Shown: positions 41,647-50,648 of the stretch, piece by piece | How the letters are laid out: each line of letters opens with the position of its first letter | Numbering within the stretch: the first letter of the stretch is position 1 | NCBI GenBank assembly: GCA_902788035.1 | Contig: CADAIL010000005.1 | Location: forward strand, 46,276 to 110,275 | Direction of reading: 5' to 3' | Source of the DNA: an uncultured Lachnospiraceae bacterium | GTDB taxonomy: Bacteria > Bacillota > Clostridia > Lachnospirales > Lachnospiraceae | Length of the DNA stretch: 64,000 nt | Translations under genes and position numbers: made by a program | The notes under the pieces: model-generated | The model's database searches: none | What the model was told of the DNA's origin: nothing | What the model saw: the letters and a program-made list of their open reading frames with translations, nothing else

Positions 41647-42966
41647 TTATCGTTTCCAGCGGTTCTCGCACACCATCGTCTTGCCTGACTGCTGGATTGG
41701 AATTCTGCCTTCAAGGTACTGAACGGTGATGACCGCGTCATCACCAAGGTAATGGCGGTAAGCCGATACGACCTTTTCCTCGTCAATCGGAAGCTTCAGC
41801 GCGTTGATCTCAAGCGTATACTCTTTCTCTCCGGTCTGAATACACTTTGCCTGCTGTATCTGACCTTCAAAATTAAGCAGAACATTCATAAATACATGGA
41901 TCGAAAGCGGCTCACCCTTCGTATTGTAGAGAAGAGAACCGCGGCGGCCGTAGATCTCGGTAAAGCATGCATGGAGCCTCCCGTCTTCGTCCTTAAACTT
42001 TCGGATTTTTCCTGTATCCCCCGTGTCATAGCGGATCATGGGGAATGCGCGATTATAAAAATCCGTGACGACGATCCTGCCGAGTTCACCCTCTTCCGCG
42101 GGCTCATCGCTGTCCAGCTTAAGTATCTCGACATAATAATTATAAAGGTCGATCGTATAGAGATCGCTGCCGCCCAGGCTTACCGCGACGAACCCATTCT
42201 CATTATTTCCGTAGGAAAGGACCGGGGTAATGCCAAAAAGTTCCGCTGCCTTCTCTCTTGTGCCGGCAGGAAGGGCTTCTCCCATTGTAAAGATCATCTC
42301 GACCGACCATCCCGACGTGTCATAGCCGCTTCTTTCCACATAGTCGCACAGAGCCTGAATCGCGCTGGAGTAGGCGACCAGGACCTGGATCCGATCCCTC
42401 TTTATGCGGTCAAGGATTGCTTTCACGCTCTCATCGCCCATATTGGATATATCGATCATGAGCAGGTTATTCTTGAAGGAGTGCCATCTGCTGATGGTAT
42501 TCTTTCCCTTGATCCACGCTCGGAACTCGCCTCTCTTCATTCCGAGCCTGAAGCCGTTCAGCTCCATAACGGACATGAAATTCATATATACGTGGGACAT
42601 CTTGTCCCTATCGGCAAGCACGGTGAACGGTGTACCTGTAGAGCCGCTCGTTGAAAGCTTCGTCAGTTTGTCCCGTTCATCCCTGAACTTATCACTGAGG
42701 ATTCCCTCATAGTGCTCTATAAAATCACCTTTGTTCTGAACAGGAAAATCGGTCAGAGATTCATTTGCCGGCAGATCTCTGTAAAACTCACAGTTCTCTC
42801 TCACGTAAGTCAGGATCTGATCCAGCCTTCTGTCCTGATATTCCTGCGTAATGCCCCGAATAATTTCACTCTTATTCACATCCAGCAGTCTTCTCATCTT
42901 ACCGCCGCGCATCCCGTCAAGCCCGAAGAATGCGATCCGGCGAAGAACTTCGCCTGCCTGTTTCAT
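41647..42966 (-). CDS. CapK/PaaK-type adenylate-forming enzyme, copy 1
   Basis: 439 residues from the ATG at 42966, preceded by AGGAGG; a TTG two codons earlier is possible but too close to that site. The adenylation P-loop STSGSTGTPF lies at about 105-114, then MLSFKNNLLMIDISN-like core text, LVAYSSAIQALCDYVE, YGNNENGF and RIVVTDFYNRAFPMIRYDTGDTG, all features of the phenylacetate-CoA ligase-like CapK proteins of capsule loci. They are thought to activate a carboxylate; the substrate is unknown. Its paralogue (44192) lies on the other side of the flippase gene. Confidence 0.87.
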   Translation of the reverse strand: MKQAGEVLRRIAFFGLDGMRGGKMRRLLDVNKSEIIRGITQEYQDRRLDQILTYVRENCEFYRDLPANESLTDFPVQNKGDFIEHYEGILSDKFRDERDKLTKLSTSGSTGTPFTVLADRDKMSHVYMNFMSVMELNGFRLGMKRGEFRAWIKGKNTISRWHSFKNNLLMIDISNMGDESVKAILDRIKRDRIQVLVAYSSAIQALCDYVERSGYDTSGWSVEMIFTMGEALPAGTREKAAELFGITPVLSYGNNENGFVAVSLGGSDLYTIDLYNYYVEILKLDSDEPAEEGELGRIVVTDFYNRAFPMIRYDTGDTGKIRKFKDEDGRLHACFTEIYGRRGSLLYNTKGEPLSIHVFMNVLLNFEGQIQQAKCIQTGEKEYTLEINALKLPIDEEKVVSAYRHYLGDDAVITVQYLEGRIPIQQSGKTMVCENRWKR

Positions 42967-42981
42967 AATCAATCCCTCCTA

Positions 42982-44175
42982 TTACTTTGATTTTGTAAAT
43001 CCGAGAACAAGCACCGCGCATATTCTCAGCGCGTTAGCGGCCAGGACCGCTGTAGAAAACGTAAGAAGCGACCCGCTGCCGATCGTTATAAAAATCAGCA
43101 GGCAGAGCGCCATAAGATGAGCTGTCTGCAGTGTAAGCTGCCACTTCTCCCCTGTGAAAGTGAGTACCAGAATAAAAAGGTAAGCTGACAGCATACTGAG
43201 GATCTGACTTATATTGACGACCGTCACGAGCTGCCTTGTCGATTCATAAAGGTCCGGGTAGAAAAGCCGGATAAATATCGGCGTCGCGATCTGGCAGCAC
43301 AAAAAGAAGATAAAACTGACAAGAATTCCCGCCCCGGCAAAGGTCAGGAACCTTTTTCTCCCGAGAGCCGCTTTTTCCCGGGTCAGGTACGAAATGATGA
43401 TCGTATTGATCGGGGCTATGAAGAGCACCAGCGTCTTGCCGATCAGGGACACGACATAGTACTGCGTGACGGCTGTCCCGCCCAGAGTGTTCTTAAGGAC
43501 CAGACGGTCAATATTAAGGGTAGTATTGGTCACAAGATATGAGAGAACAAGAATACTGCCCCGCTTCATGGCCAGCGCAAAGTACTCAGATCTCACGAAG
43601 AACTTATTATAAACGCTTCCGGTCAGGAGAAGATATGCAAATGCAGCAGCCTCGCCGATCAGAAAGATAAAGAACCAGCTCCCGTGCATCAGGTACACAG
43701 CAAAACCTGCCGCGTAACCCACTGAGATCAGCAGGTAATAAATAAAATACTTTTTATAATTCAGAGTCAGCCTGTACTCGACGTCACCATAATAGCGAAA
43801 AATCGTGATCATGATGAGCGCAGCTGTCATCACGTAAAAGAATATCCCCTTTATGGAATTTCTCGATATGATGAGGGCAACAGCCGTGCCGATAGCTCCG
43901 AAGAGGATGAGCAGCGTATTGTAGTCGCCGTTCTTTACCTCGCATTCCCGCCGCATGACCAGTCGGGCATTGTTCAAAGCCTGTCCGATCGATGGTCCGA
44001 GAATACTGACCAGCCCCATAATGTAGAGGACAGTTCCGTTGGCCTCCGCCCCCATGCGCGCGTTGAGCTGCGGATATACGAGAAGCTGGAGCACACCGTT
44101 CAGAACAAGTGCTCCGGCGATCGTATACACTGTATTGGATGCTATCTGTACCTTCTTGTTCGAAGTGTCAACCAT
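42982..44175 (-). CDS. Polysaccharide flippase (Wzx/oligosaccharide flippase-like)
   Basis: 397 residues from the ATG at 44175, placed just after the stop of the preceding CapK gene; GGAG lies 10 bases upstream. About 11-12 hydrophobic segments cover the whole length (ASNTVYTIAGALVLNGVLQLLVYP, GTVLYIMGLVSILGPSIGQALNNAR, FIAPINTIIISYLTREKA). Proteins of this type flip lipid-linked sugars across the membrane. It is somewhat shorter than a standard Wzx with 12-14 segments. It gives the window a second export route besides the ABC exporter at 21881-24655. Confidence 0.85.
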   Translation of the reverse strand: MVDTSNKKVQIASNTVYTIAGALVLNGVLQLLVYPQLNARMGAEANGTVLYIMGLVSILGPSIGQALNNARLVMRRECEVKNGDYNTLLILFGAIGTAVALIISRNSIKGIFFYVMTAALIMITIFRYYGDVEYRLTLNYKKYFIYYLLISVGYAAGFAVYLMHGSWFFIFLIGEAAAFAYLLLTGSVYNKFFVRSEYFALAMKRGSILVLSYLVTNTTLNIDRLVLKNTLGGTAVTQYYVVSLIGKTLVLFIAPINTIIISYLTREKAALGRKRFLTFAGAGILVSFIFFLCCQIATPIFIRLFYPDLYESTRQLVTVVNISQILSMLSAYLFILVLTFTGEKWQLTLQTAHLMALCLLIFITIGSGSLLTFSTAVLAANALRICAVLVLGFTKSK

Positions 44176-44191
44176 AAATACAATACTCCAG

Positions 44192-45517
44192 TTATCTCTG
44201 ATATTCCGGGCAGCGGTTCTCGATATACTTTCTCTTGCCGGATGCGAGGACCGGTATTTCATCGACATAGACTACATTAATATTCGCGTCTTCGCCCAGT
44301 GTCGGCAGAATGCGGCCCAGCATATCATCCACATTCATAAGGGACCTGTCACCGTTCAGGCGCAGCTCGTAGTCCTTAAGACCTGTCTGTATGAACTGGT
44401 ACTGCGCGACTCCCTGAACATCCCAGAAGTTGTTCGTGATAATGTAGGGTGTGACCGCATGCCCGCTTGTGTCGTAAATCAGATCACTTCTTCTTCCGTA
44501 AAGCTCCGTGAGGAACAGCTTCTTCCTTCCCTCCCGGATTTCTGTATGGGCAACAGCCGTATCGCCGTTGTCATAACGCAGGATCGGGAACGCGTAGTTC
44601 GTAAGGTCGGTGATGACCACACGGCCGAGCTCCCCGTCCTCCGCGGGCTCGTCGGAATCCATCTTGAGGATCTCATAGAAATAGCTCTCGGAGTTGATAT
44701 AGTAACTGTTCGAGTCCGGAAGCTGAAGACCCATGATCCCGTTTTCCTCGTTCGAATACCAGGCCTGGCAGGTACAGTTGAACTGCTCCTTAAGTCTTGC
44801 TCTCACAGTATCCGGCATAGTCTCGGAAATGGGAATAATAGCGCGGACTGAGTACTTCCGCGTATCATGCCCGGTCGCGTCGATCCAGCGGCTGATCTCG
44901 CCAAGGGCCGATGAGTAGCCGACGAGGACCTTCACTCTCTGCCGTCTCAGCGTTCTCATAATTTTTGCGATTGACTCATCAGAGAGCGAAGAGCTGTCTA
45001 TCATCAGAGAGTTTTCCATTTTGAGCCTCAAACGGCTCTTTTTTACATTATTTACCCACACGCGGATAAAAGCCATCTTCTCTCCGATGGCATAGCCGCC
45101 AAGCATGCCGAGGAAAATGCTGTCCGCAGTGTTCAGCTTTATCTTGTCGGGATCCTGTATCATGGTGAACGGAGTTCCGGTGGAACCGCTGGTCGTCATC
45201 TCACGGCATCCTTTTCTGTCACTGTAGGCAGAGGAGATAAAGGCGTCATAGTCACCGCGCCAGGTATCCTTGTTCACGACAGGGAGGTCCTTTAGTTCCA
45301 CATCTTCCGGGAACTTCGAGTAAAACGCGGTCGTTCTCACTGCGTGCGCTATCAGATTGCGAATCTTCTCATTGGTCTCATAAATCAGGGTGCCTTCATT
45401 ATAGGCCCTGATATCCTGTCTGATTTTTTCTTCGATTTTTCCGCCGCGAAACCTGTCCAGGATCATGAATCCCTGAAATCTTGCCCTCTCAGCCATATTC
45501 ATATCAGATCTGCTCAT
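44192..45517 (-). CDS. CapK/PaaK-type adenylate-forming enzyme, copy 2
   Basis: 441 residues. TTSGSTGTPFTMI (108-120) is the adenylation P-loop, LVGYSSALGEISRWID, WYSNEENGIMGLQ and RVVITDLTNYAFPILRYDNGDTA follow, matching the 41647 protein motif by motif. Gene length is nearly equal, so the pair arose by duplication. Different residues around the acceptor region suggest different substrates. The ATG at 45517 has GAGGGTGAG upstream, and the gene begins 14 bp after rfbH. Confidence 0.87.
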   Translation of the reverse strand: MSRSDMNMAERARFQGFMILDRFRGGKIEEKIRQDIRAYNEGTLIYETNEKIRNLIAHAVRTTAFYSKFPEDVELKDLPVVNKDTWRGDYDAFISSAYSDRKGCREMTTSGSTGTPFTMIQDPDKIKLNTADSIFLGMLGGYAIGEKMAFIRVWVNNVKKSRLRLKMENSLMIDSSSLSDESIAKIMRTLRRQRVKVLVGYSSALGEISRWIDATGHDTRKYSVRAIIPISETMPDTVRARLKEQFNCTCQAWYSNEENGIMGLQLPDSNSYYINSESYFYEILKMDSDEPAEDGELGRVVITDLTNYAFPILRYDNGDTAVAHTEIREGRKKLFLTELYGRRSDLIYDTSGHAVTPYIITNNFWDVQGVAQYQFIQTGLKDYELRLNGDRSLMNVDDMLGRILPTLGEDANINVVYVDEIPVLASGKRKYIENRCPEYQR

Positions 45518-45531
45518 AACTCACCCTCATT

Positions 45532-46872
45532 TCAGAGACCGGCTGCCTCTTTCATTTTCTTTGCCATGAAGGACAACTTTGCCTCGGTCATGCCGGGATA
45601 GAGACCGACCCAGAATGCATTTGCCATAATACGGTCAGTGTTCTCCAGCGAACCGACTATGCGGCTGTTCTTCTGAACGACCGGATCATTCGTGTAGGCA
45701 GGGTGCCTTGTAAGGTTGCCTGCGAACAGCATGCGGGTCTGTACTCCGTTCCTTTCAAGGTACTGGACGACCTCATTGCGGCTGGTGCCTTCCTGGCAGT
45801 GGATCATGTAGCCGAACCAGCACGGGTCGGAGTTCTCCGTTGCCTTCGGGAGGATGAAAGCTTCCTCCGTCCCCGAAAGCTGCTCTGTAAGGAAAGCAAA
45901 ATTCTCGCGTCTCCGCTCGGCAAATGTCGGGAACTTCTCCAGCTGGGCCACGCCCACCGCAGCCTGCATATCTGTAATCTTCAGATTGTAACCGAAATGG
46001 CTGTAGACGTACTTGTGATCATATCCGAGAGGCAGTGTTCCGTACTGCTTGTCGAATCGGTGACCGCAGAGGTTGTCATGACCCGGAGGACATATACAGT
46101 CGCGGCCCCAGTCACGCATGGAGCGAACGATTCTGTGGAGCAGCGGGTCGTTGGTGTAGACAGCCCCTCCCTCGCCCATCGTCATATGATGCGGCGGGTA
46201 AAAGCTGGATGTTCCGATATCACCGAATGTACCGGTAAGCCGTGTCTCGCCGTTAAGGGTATAGAGTGATCCCAGCGCGTCACAGTTATCTTCAATGAGC
46301 CAGAGACCATGCCTGTCGCAGAATTCTTTCACTTCTTTGATGGGGAACGGGTTGCCCAGCGTATGCGCCATCATGACAGCTTTCGTCTTCTCGGAGTATG
46401 CCTCCTCGAGCATGGAGCAGTCAATGTTTCCCTCCGGAATGGTTACATCCACAAATACCGGGACAGCGCCGTACTGAACGATCGGAGATACAGTCGTCGG
46501 AAAACCGGCTGCAACTGTGATGACCTCATCGCCCGGAAGTACACGTCGATCTCCGAGCAGCGGAGATGTCAGTGCCATAAAGGCAAGAAGATTTGCGCTC
46601 GATCCGGAATTTACAACAGATACGGCGCGGACGCCCAGATATTTAGCGAAATCCGCCTCGAACTTCTCGGTGAATCTGCCTGCTGTCAGCCAGAAATCCA
46701 GGGCTGAGTCGACCAGATTGGTCATCTCCTTCGCATCATAGACACGGGATGCGTAAGGAATGCGGTCCCCTTCTTTATACTCACCCTTTTTTTCGTGAAA
46801 ATTCGTATAATACTCTGAAACAAGTTCCAGAATTTTTCCTCTTGCCTCTTTCTCTGTAAGGTTCTCGAGCAT
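45532..46872 (-). CDS. rfbH: CDP-6-deoxy-D-xylo-4-hexulose-3-dehydrase (E1)
   Basis: 446 residues from the ATG at 46872 (GAGGAG upstream). This PMP- and [2Fe-2S]-dependent enzyme removes the C3 hydroxyl of CDP-4-keto-6-deoxyglucose. The PLP lysine of normal aminotransferases is replaced by histidine in FYPPHHMTMGEGGAV (HH at 228-229), the hallmark of the family. The iron-sulfur cysteines are visible as C197 (IEDNCDALGS), C259, C261 and C269 (RDCICPPGHDNLCG, C-x-C-x7-C). It needs an electron-supplying reductase (RfbI/AscD type), which is not in the window. It follows rfbG after 84 bp. Confidence 0.95.
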   Translation of the reverse strand: MLENLTEKEARGKILELVSEYYTNFHEKKGEYKEGDRIPYASRVYDAKEMTNLVDSALDFWLTAGRFTEKFEADFAKYLGVRAVSVVNSGSSANLLAFMALTSPLLGDRRVLPGDEVITVAAGFPTTVSPIVQYGAVPVFVDVTIPEGNIDCSMLEEAYSEKTKAVMMAHTLGNPFPIKEVKEFCDRHGLWLIEDNCDALGSLYTLNGETRLTGTFGDIGTSSFYPPHHMTMGEGGAVYTNDPLLHRIVRSMRDWGRDCICPPGHDNLCGHRFDKQYGTLPLGYDHKYVYSHFGYNLKITDMQAAVGVAQLEKFPTFAERRRENFAFLTEQLSGTEEAFILPKATENSDPCWFGYMIHCQEGTSRNEVVQYLERNGVQTRMLFAGNLTRHPAYTNDPVVQKNSRIVGSLENTDRIMANAFWVGLYPGMTEAKLSFMAKKMKEAAGL

Positions 46873-46956
46873 GATGTTCTCCTCATTTTTTATTTTAGTA
46901 TGACCGGCCACTCATGTTCCGCTCGTTTATGATCCCGCTTGCTGCCGTTTCGCCAG

Positions 46957-48006
46957 TCAGTCGAAGTACTCTTTTATCTCGGCTTCGGTGATGCTAAGAA
47001 CATCTCCGCCTGCTACGTAGATTTTCGACCACTCGACCGTCTTCTCCACTGCCTCCATGATATTCCATCTGGGTCTCCATCCGAGGTTTCTCTGTATCTT
47101 GTCACTGTTCAGTGCAAGAAGCCCGGCTTCGTGAGGACCGCCGTCCCCGCGGGTGATCCAGCGGGCATCGCCGCCCCAGGCTTTGACAAAGCAGTCGGCG
47201 ATCTCCCCCGCGCTGGCAGTATCGCCGGTGTTCGGACCTACGTTGTAGGCACCGGCGAGCGATTTATCCTCGTACTGTCTCTCCGCAAGGAGCAGATACG
47301 CTGACAGCGGTTCCAGTACATGCTGGAACGGGCGAACTGATCTCGGATTGCGGATGATGATCGGCTCTCCCTTTTCCATCGCTCTGATGCAGTCCGGCAG
47401 GATGCGGTCTCTCGCAAAATCACCTCCGCCGATTACGTTCCCTGCTCTGGCAGTTGACACTGCCGGTCCTCCCGGTGCGTTGAAGAACGAATTTACATAG
47501 CTGTGGGTAACCAAGTCCGAGCATGACTTGCTGTTGGAGTACGGATCATATCCGTCCAGCGGCTCATCCTCTGTGTATCCCTCCTCGCGCTCGACATTGA
47601 GATAGACCTTATCTGTCGTAACATTGACGACCGAGCGGACTGTATCCGTCATCCGAACACTCTCAAGCATATTGACCGTCCCCATGACGTTAGTCTCGAA
47701 CGTATAGCGCGGCTCCTCATAGGATGTCCGGACAATCGGCTGGGCTGCCAGATGAAGCACGATCTCAGGCTTTGCTACTTTCATGGCAGCAAGCATATGA
47801 TCATAGTCTCTCACATCTCCGATAATCGACTCCATGTCATTCGAAAGATTGAGAAGAGAAAAAAGCGCCGGGTCCGTGGGCGGGTCCAGCGCAAACCCGG
47901 TCACATCGGCGCCGGCAGTCAAAAGGATCTTTGACAGCCAGGCTCCCTTAAATCCGGTGTGGCCGGTGACAAATACACGTTTTCCACTGTAGAAATCCAA
48001 ATTCAT
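46957..48006 (-). CDS. rfbG: CDP-glucose 4,6-dehydratase
   Basis: A 349-residue extended SDR that turns CDP-glucose into CDP-4-keto-6-deoxyglucose. The cofactor site FVTGHTGFKGAWLSKIL, LAAQPIVRTSYEEP, NVTTDKVYLNVE and DPYSNSKSCSDLVTHSY (YxxxK-type region) match the RfbG family closely, as does VRPFQHVLEPLSAYLLLAE. It lies between rfbF (116 bp upstream) and rfbH, the standard order of CDP-dideoxyhexose loci. Confidence 0.95.
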   Translation of the reverse strand: MNLDFYSGKRVFVTGHTGFKGAWLSKILLTAGADVTGFALDPPTDPALFSLLNLSNDMESIIGDVRDYDHMLAAMKVAKPEIVLHLAAQPIVRTSYEEPRYTFETNVMGTVNMLESVRMTDTVRSVVNVTTDKVYLNVEREEGYTEDEPLDGYDPYSNSKSCSDLVTHSYVNSFFNAPGGPAVSTARAGNVIGGGDFARDRILPDCIRAMEKGEPIIIRNPRSVRPFQHVLEPLSAYLLLAERQYEDKSLAGAYNVGPNTGDTASAGEIADCFVKAWGGDARWITRGDGGPHEAGLLALNSDKIQRNLGWRPRWNIMEAVEKTVEWSKIYVAGGDVLSITEAEIKEYFD

Positions 48007-48122
48007 AATAATAGTACTCCATTAGTTAGTAGTGTCGGAAGATGGCGTCTTCCGCGCCGTTCGCATCGGGCATGGTACGTTCCATCAGAGTCTGCGCCGC
48101 TTCTGGGACGGCATCATCCTCT

Positions 48123-48899
48123 TTACCAGAGTTTCCACGGCGCTTTTCCCGAAGACCAGAGTTCCTCCAGCTTCTCCTTCTCCCTCATGGTATCCATACA
48201 CTGCCAAAAACCGTGGTGCCTGTATGCGGAGAGGCCTCCCCGCCTTGCCGCTTCCTCCAGCGGATACTTCTCAAGAACAGTAGAATCACCATCGATCAGG
48301 TCGATCAGTTCGGGTTCGACCACCATAAAGCCGGCATTGACCCAGCCTGTATCAGCAGTGCTTTTTTCACGGAAGCTGGTCACGTACCCGTTGTCATGTA
48401 TATCCAGATTGCCGAATCTGCTTGCGGGCTGTGCGCAGGTGATCGTTACCAGGCCTTTATGCTCCTCGTGGAAGGCAATGAGGGCCGGTATATCAATATC
48501 CGCGACACCGTCACCATAGGTGAGCATGAACGGACCGTCACCCAGATACTCCGCCACACGCTTCACGCGTCCGCCCGTCATGGTCCGAAGCCCGGTGTCC
48601 ACAAGTGTCACCTTCCAGGGCTCAAGAGAATTATTGTGGACGATCATCTGGTTGTCACCGCGGCTGAAATCAAATGTAACATCGCTGTTGATCAGATAAT
48701 AGTCAGCGAACCATTCTTTGATGACATGCTGCTTGTAACCGCAGCAGATAACGAACTCATTATACCCATAGCTGGAATACATTTTCATAATATGCCAGAG
48801 AATCGGCTTCTCGCCGATCTCGATCATGGGCTTTGGTTTCAGATGGCTCTCTTCGCTGATCCGGGTACCGAATCCGCCTGCAAGAATAACAACTTTCAT
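48123..48899 (-). CDS. rfbF: Glucose-1-phosphate cytidylyltransferase
   Basis: 258 residues. The nucleotidyltransferase signature AGGFGTRISEESHLKPKPMIEIG is complete apart from normal variation, followed by ILWHIMKMYSSYGYNEFVICCGYK and LTYGDGVADID, features of RfbF that makes CDP-glucose from CTP and glucose-1-phosphate. Length matches. It lies only 10 bp after dacF on the same strand, so the CDP-sugar genes may be read in part from the housekeeping operon upstream. No separate promoter was recognised. Confidence 0.96.
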   Translation of the reverse strand: MKVVILAGGFGTRISEESHLKPKPMIEIGEKPILWHIMKMYSSYGYNEFVICCGYKQHVIKEWFADYYLINSDVTFDFSRGDNQMIVHNNSLEPWKVTLVDTGLRTMTGGRVKRVAEYLGDGPFMLTYGDGVADIDIPALIAFHEEHKGLVTITCAQPASRFGNLDIHDNGYVTSFREKSTADTGWVNAGFMVVEPELIDLIDGDSTVLEKYPLEEAARRGGLSAYRHHGFWQCMDTMREKEKLEELWSSGKAPWKLW

Positions 48900-48909
48900 A
48901 CATATACCT

Positions 48910-50295
48910 CTAATCGAAATGCTTGCTCTTCACAACGTATCGGATAAGCAGAACAAGGAACAGGATGACCAGAACTGTCATACCGGCAACGATGGCCTTG
49001 AATATGTTCTTTATCTTCTCGACCTTCTCACCGGCACTTTTCTCCGCTTCGGTCATCTTCTGACCCGGCTTTCCTTCTGAAACATCGCTCAGAGTGGATG
49101 AGTTATCTTCTCTGTCTCCGATAACAGCCGAATTTTTCGATTCCGCCGCTTCCTTCTTAGCTCTCTCGGCTGCTTTCGCCTCTTCCTCGAGTTTCTTTTC
49201 GTAGGCATCCATGTTCTCTTTGGTCAGCGTGACCGAGCCAAGGGAATATCCGTTCAGCAGATATGTCTTCTGCACCATTGCGGTCCCATCCGCGTCATAC
49301 TGTTCAATATTCTCCTCCAGATCCTCAAGCTTCATCCCTTTCGGTATGACGATCCGGTTTCTTCCGTCCACACAGTACTCAGCAGGCAGGACTTCACACA
49401 TCTCAAAATTATCATATCCGTAATTGAAGAGGTTTACATGATCGAATGCAGCTTTCGGCGCGTCAACTGCATGCATGGTCACACAGACCAGAGTGAAGCC
49501 GTCTCTGCTTGCCGCATTCACCAAAGTGTTCTGCGCGGCATCCGTGTAGCCGGTCTTTCCGCCTATGAGTCCGCTATACATAAAATCTTTGTTCAGCAAC
49601 AGCGGATCATGGTTCGTGACTGATCTCTCTCCGCTCATATTTGTTGCAGGAATCGTATAAGATCCTGTTCCGGCGATTTTTCTAAAATCTTCTCTCTCAA
49701 CCGCAGCCCGCATAATAAGCGCCATATCGTGGGCTGTCGTGACATGATTCGGGTCCGGCATGCCGCAGGCATTGGTAAAATGAGTGCCGGTGCAGCCGAG
49801 TTCTGCAGCACGGGCATTCATCATTGCCGCGAAATTCTCGATTGAACCGCCGATATACTCTCCCATCTGCGTTGCCATATCGTTGGCCGAGGCGAGCATG
49901 GTCCCATAGAGGAGCTGCTCAAGAGTAAAAACTTCACCGACCCTGGTGCCCTGATTGGCGCTGCCGCCCACAGCGTAGTTAACTCCGGTCTGCGTCATCG
50001 TTACCGGATCGGACATATTACCGTTCTCTAACGTTACCAGTGTTGTCAGGACTTTGGTAATCGATGCCGGATACATCTGCTGATCCATCGATTTATTAAA
50101 GAGGACAGTTCCTGTCGAGGCTTCTATCAGAACGCCTGTCGTTGAGTTAATATCCTCCGCCTGCGGCCATCCTGCTGTGGCGTTCGTCGTGACGACCGAA
50201 GGGTCAGCCGCCGCGAAGATTTGCTCTTGGCACAGCGTAAGACACATGCATAAAGCACTTATGACTGCCGCAAGTCTGACTGTAAAATTTTTCAT
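48910..50295 (-). CDS. dacF: D-alanyl-D-alanine carboxypeptidase (peptidase S11, DacF-like)
   Basis: 461 residues. A signal peptide covers about residues 1-30 (ends FAAA), the S-x-x-K motif is S78-ITK, the S-x-N motif is in LASANDMATQMG, and GGKTGYTDAA gives the KTG. A C-terminal region with a charged alpha-helical part (residues about 375-400) leads to a TM helix near 435-457 as membrane anchor. It trims the terminal D-Ala of peptidoglycan stem peptides outside the cell. The start overlaps the stop of the HPr gene by 4 bp (ATGA). Confidence 0.94.
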   Translation of the reverse strand: MKNFTVRLAAVISALCMCLTLCQEQIFAAADPSVVTTNATAGWPQAEDINSTTGVLIEASTGTVLFNKSMDQQMYPASITKVLTTLVTLENGNMSDPVTMTQTGVNYAVGGSANQGTRVGEVFTLEQLLYGTMLASANDMATQMGEYIGGSIENFAAMMNARAAELGCTGTHFTNACGMPDPNHVTTAHDMALIMRAAVEREDFRKIAGTGSYTIPATNMSGERSVTNHDPLLLNKDFMYSGLIGGKTGYTDAAQNTLVNAASRDGFTLVCVTMHAVDAPKAAFDHVNLFNYGYDNFEMCEVLPAEYCVDGRNRIVIPKGMKLEDLEENIEQYDADGTAMVQKTYLLNGYSLGSVTLTKENMDAYEKKLEEEAKAAERAKKEAAESKNSAVIGDREDNSSTLSDVSEGKPGQKMTEAEKSAGEKVEKIKNIFKAIVAGMTVLVILFLVLLIRYVVKSKHFD

Positions 50296-50594
50296 TGATT
50301 CCCTCCCGCATCCGTATCGGAAGTCTCGGTCGGTTCGCCGAGACCGTCTTTTACGGCGCTGACCAGGGCGTCAAGCGCTTCCTCCTCATCGGGTCCGACA
50401 CAGATGATCTCGATCTCATCTCCGCTTTTTACGCAGGCTGCAAGTACAGAAAGGACGCTCTTGGCATTGGCTGTCGCGTTTCCGAACGTAAATGTAACTG
50501 TACTTTTAAAATTCATCGCTTCCTTGCAGAAGATTGCTGCAGGTTTCAGATGAAGACCGGTAGGGTTCATTACTACTACCTTTTTGCTGACCAT
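50292..50594 (-). CDS. HPr family phosphocarrier protein
   Basis: 100 residues from the ATG at 50594 (GGGAG seven bases upstream; a longer reading from 50621 lacks this). HPr carries phosphate from enzyme I to sugar permeases of the phosphotransferase system. H15 of GLHLKPAA is the phosphorylation site. The usual next arginine (R17) is lysine here. S47 in NAKSVLSVL corresponds to the regulatory serine. The last 13 residues are an acidic, unconserved extension. It sits between ybbR and dacF, outside any PTS operon, as is usual for HPr paralogues in Clostridia. Confidence 0.9.
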   Translation of the reverse strand: MVSKKVVVMNPTGLHLKPAAIFCKEAMNFKSTVTFTFGNATANAKSVLSVLAACVKSGDEIEIICVGPDEEEALDALVSAVKDGLGEPTETSDTDAGGNQ

Positions 50595-50648
50595 AGTATA
50601 CTCCCTTTCTAAATCTTTCACTTACTCTTTCCGGTACAGTAAATCGCG

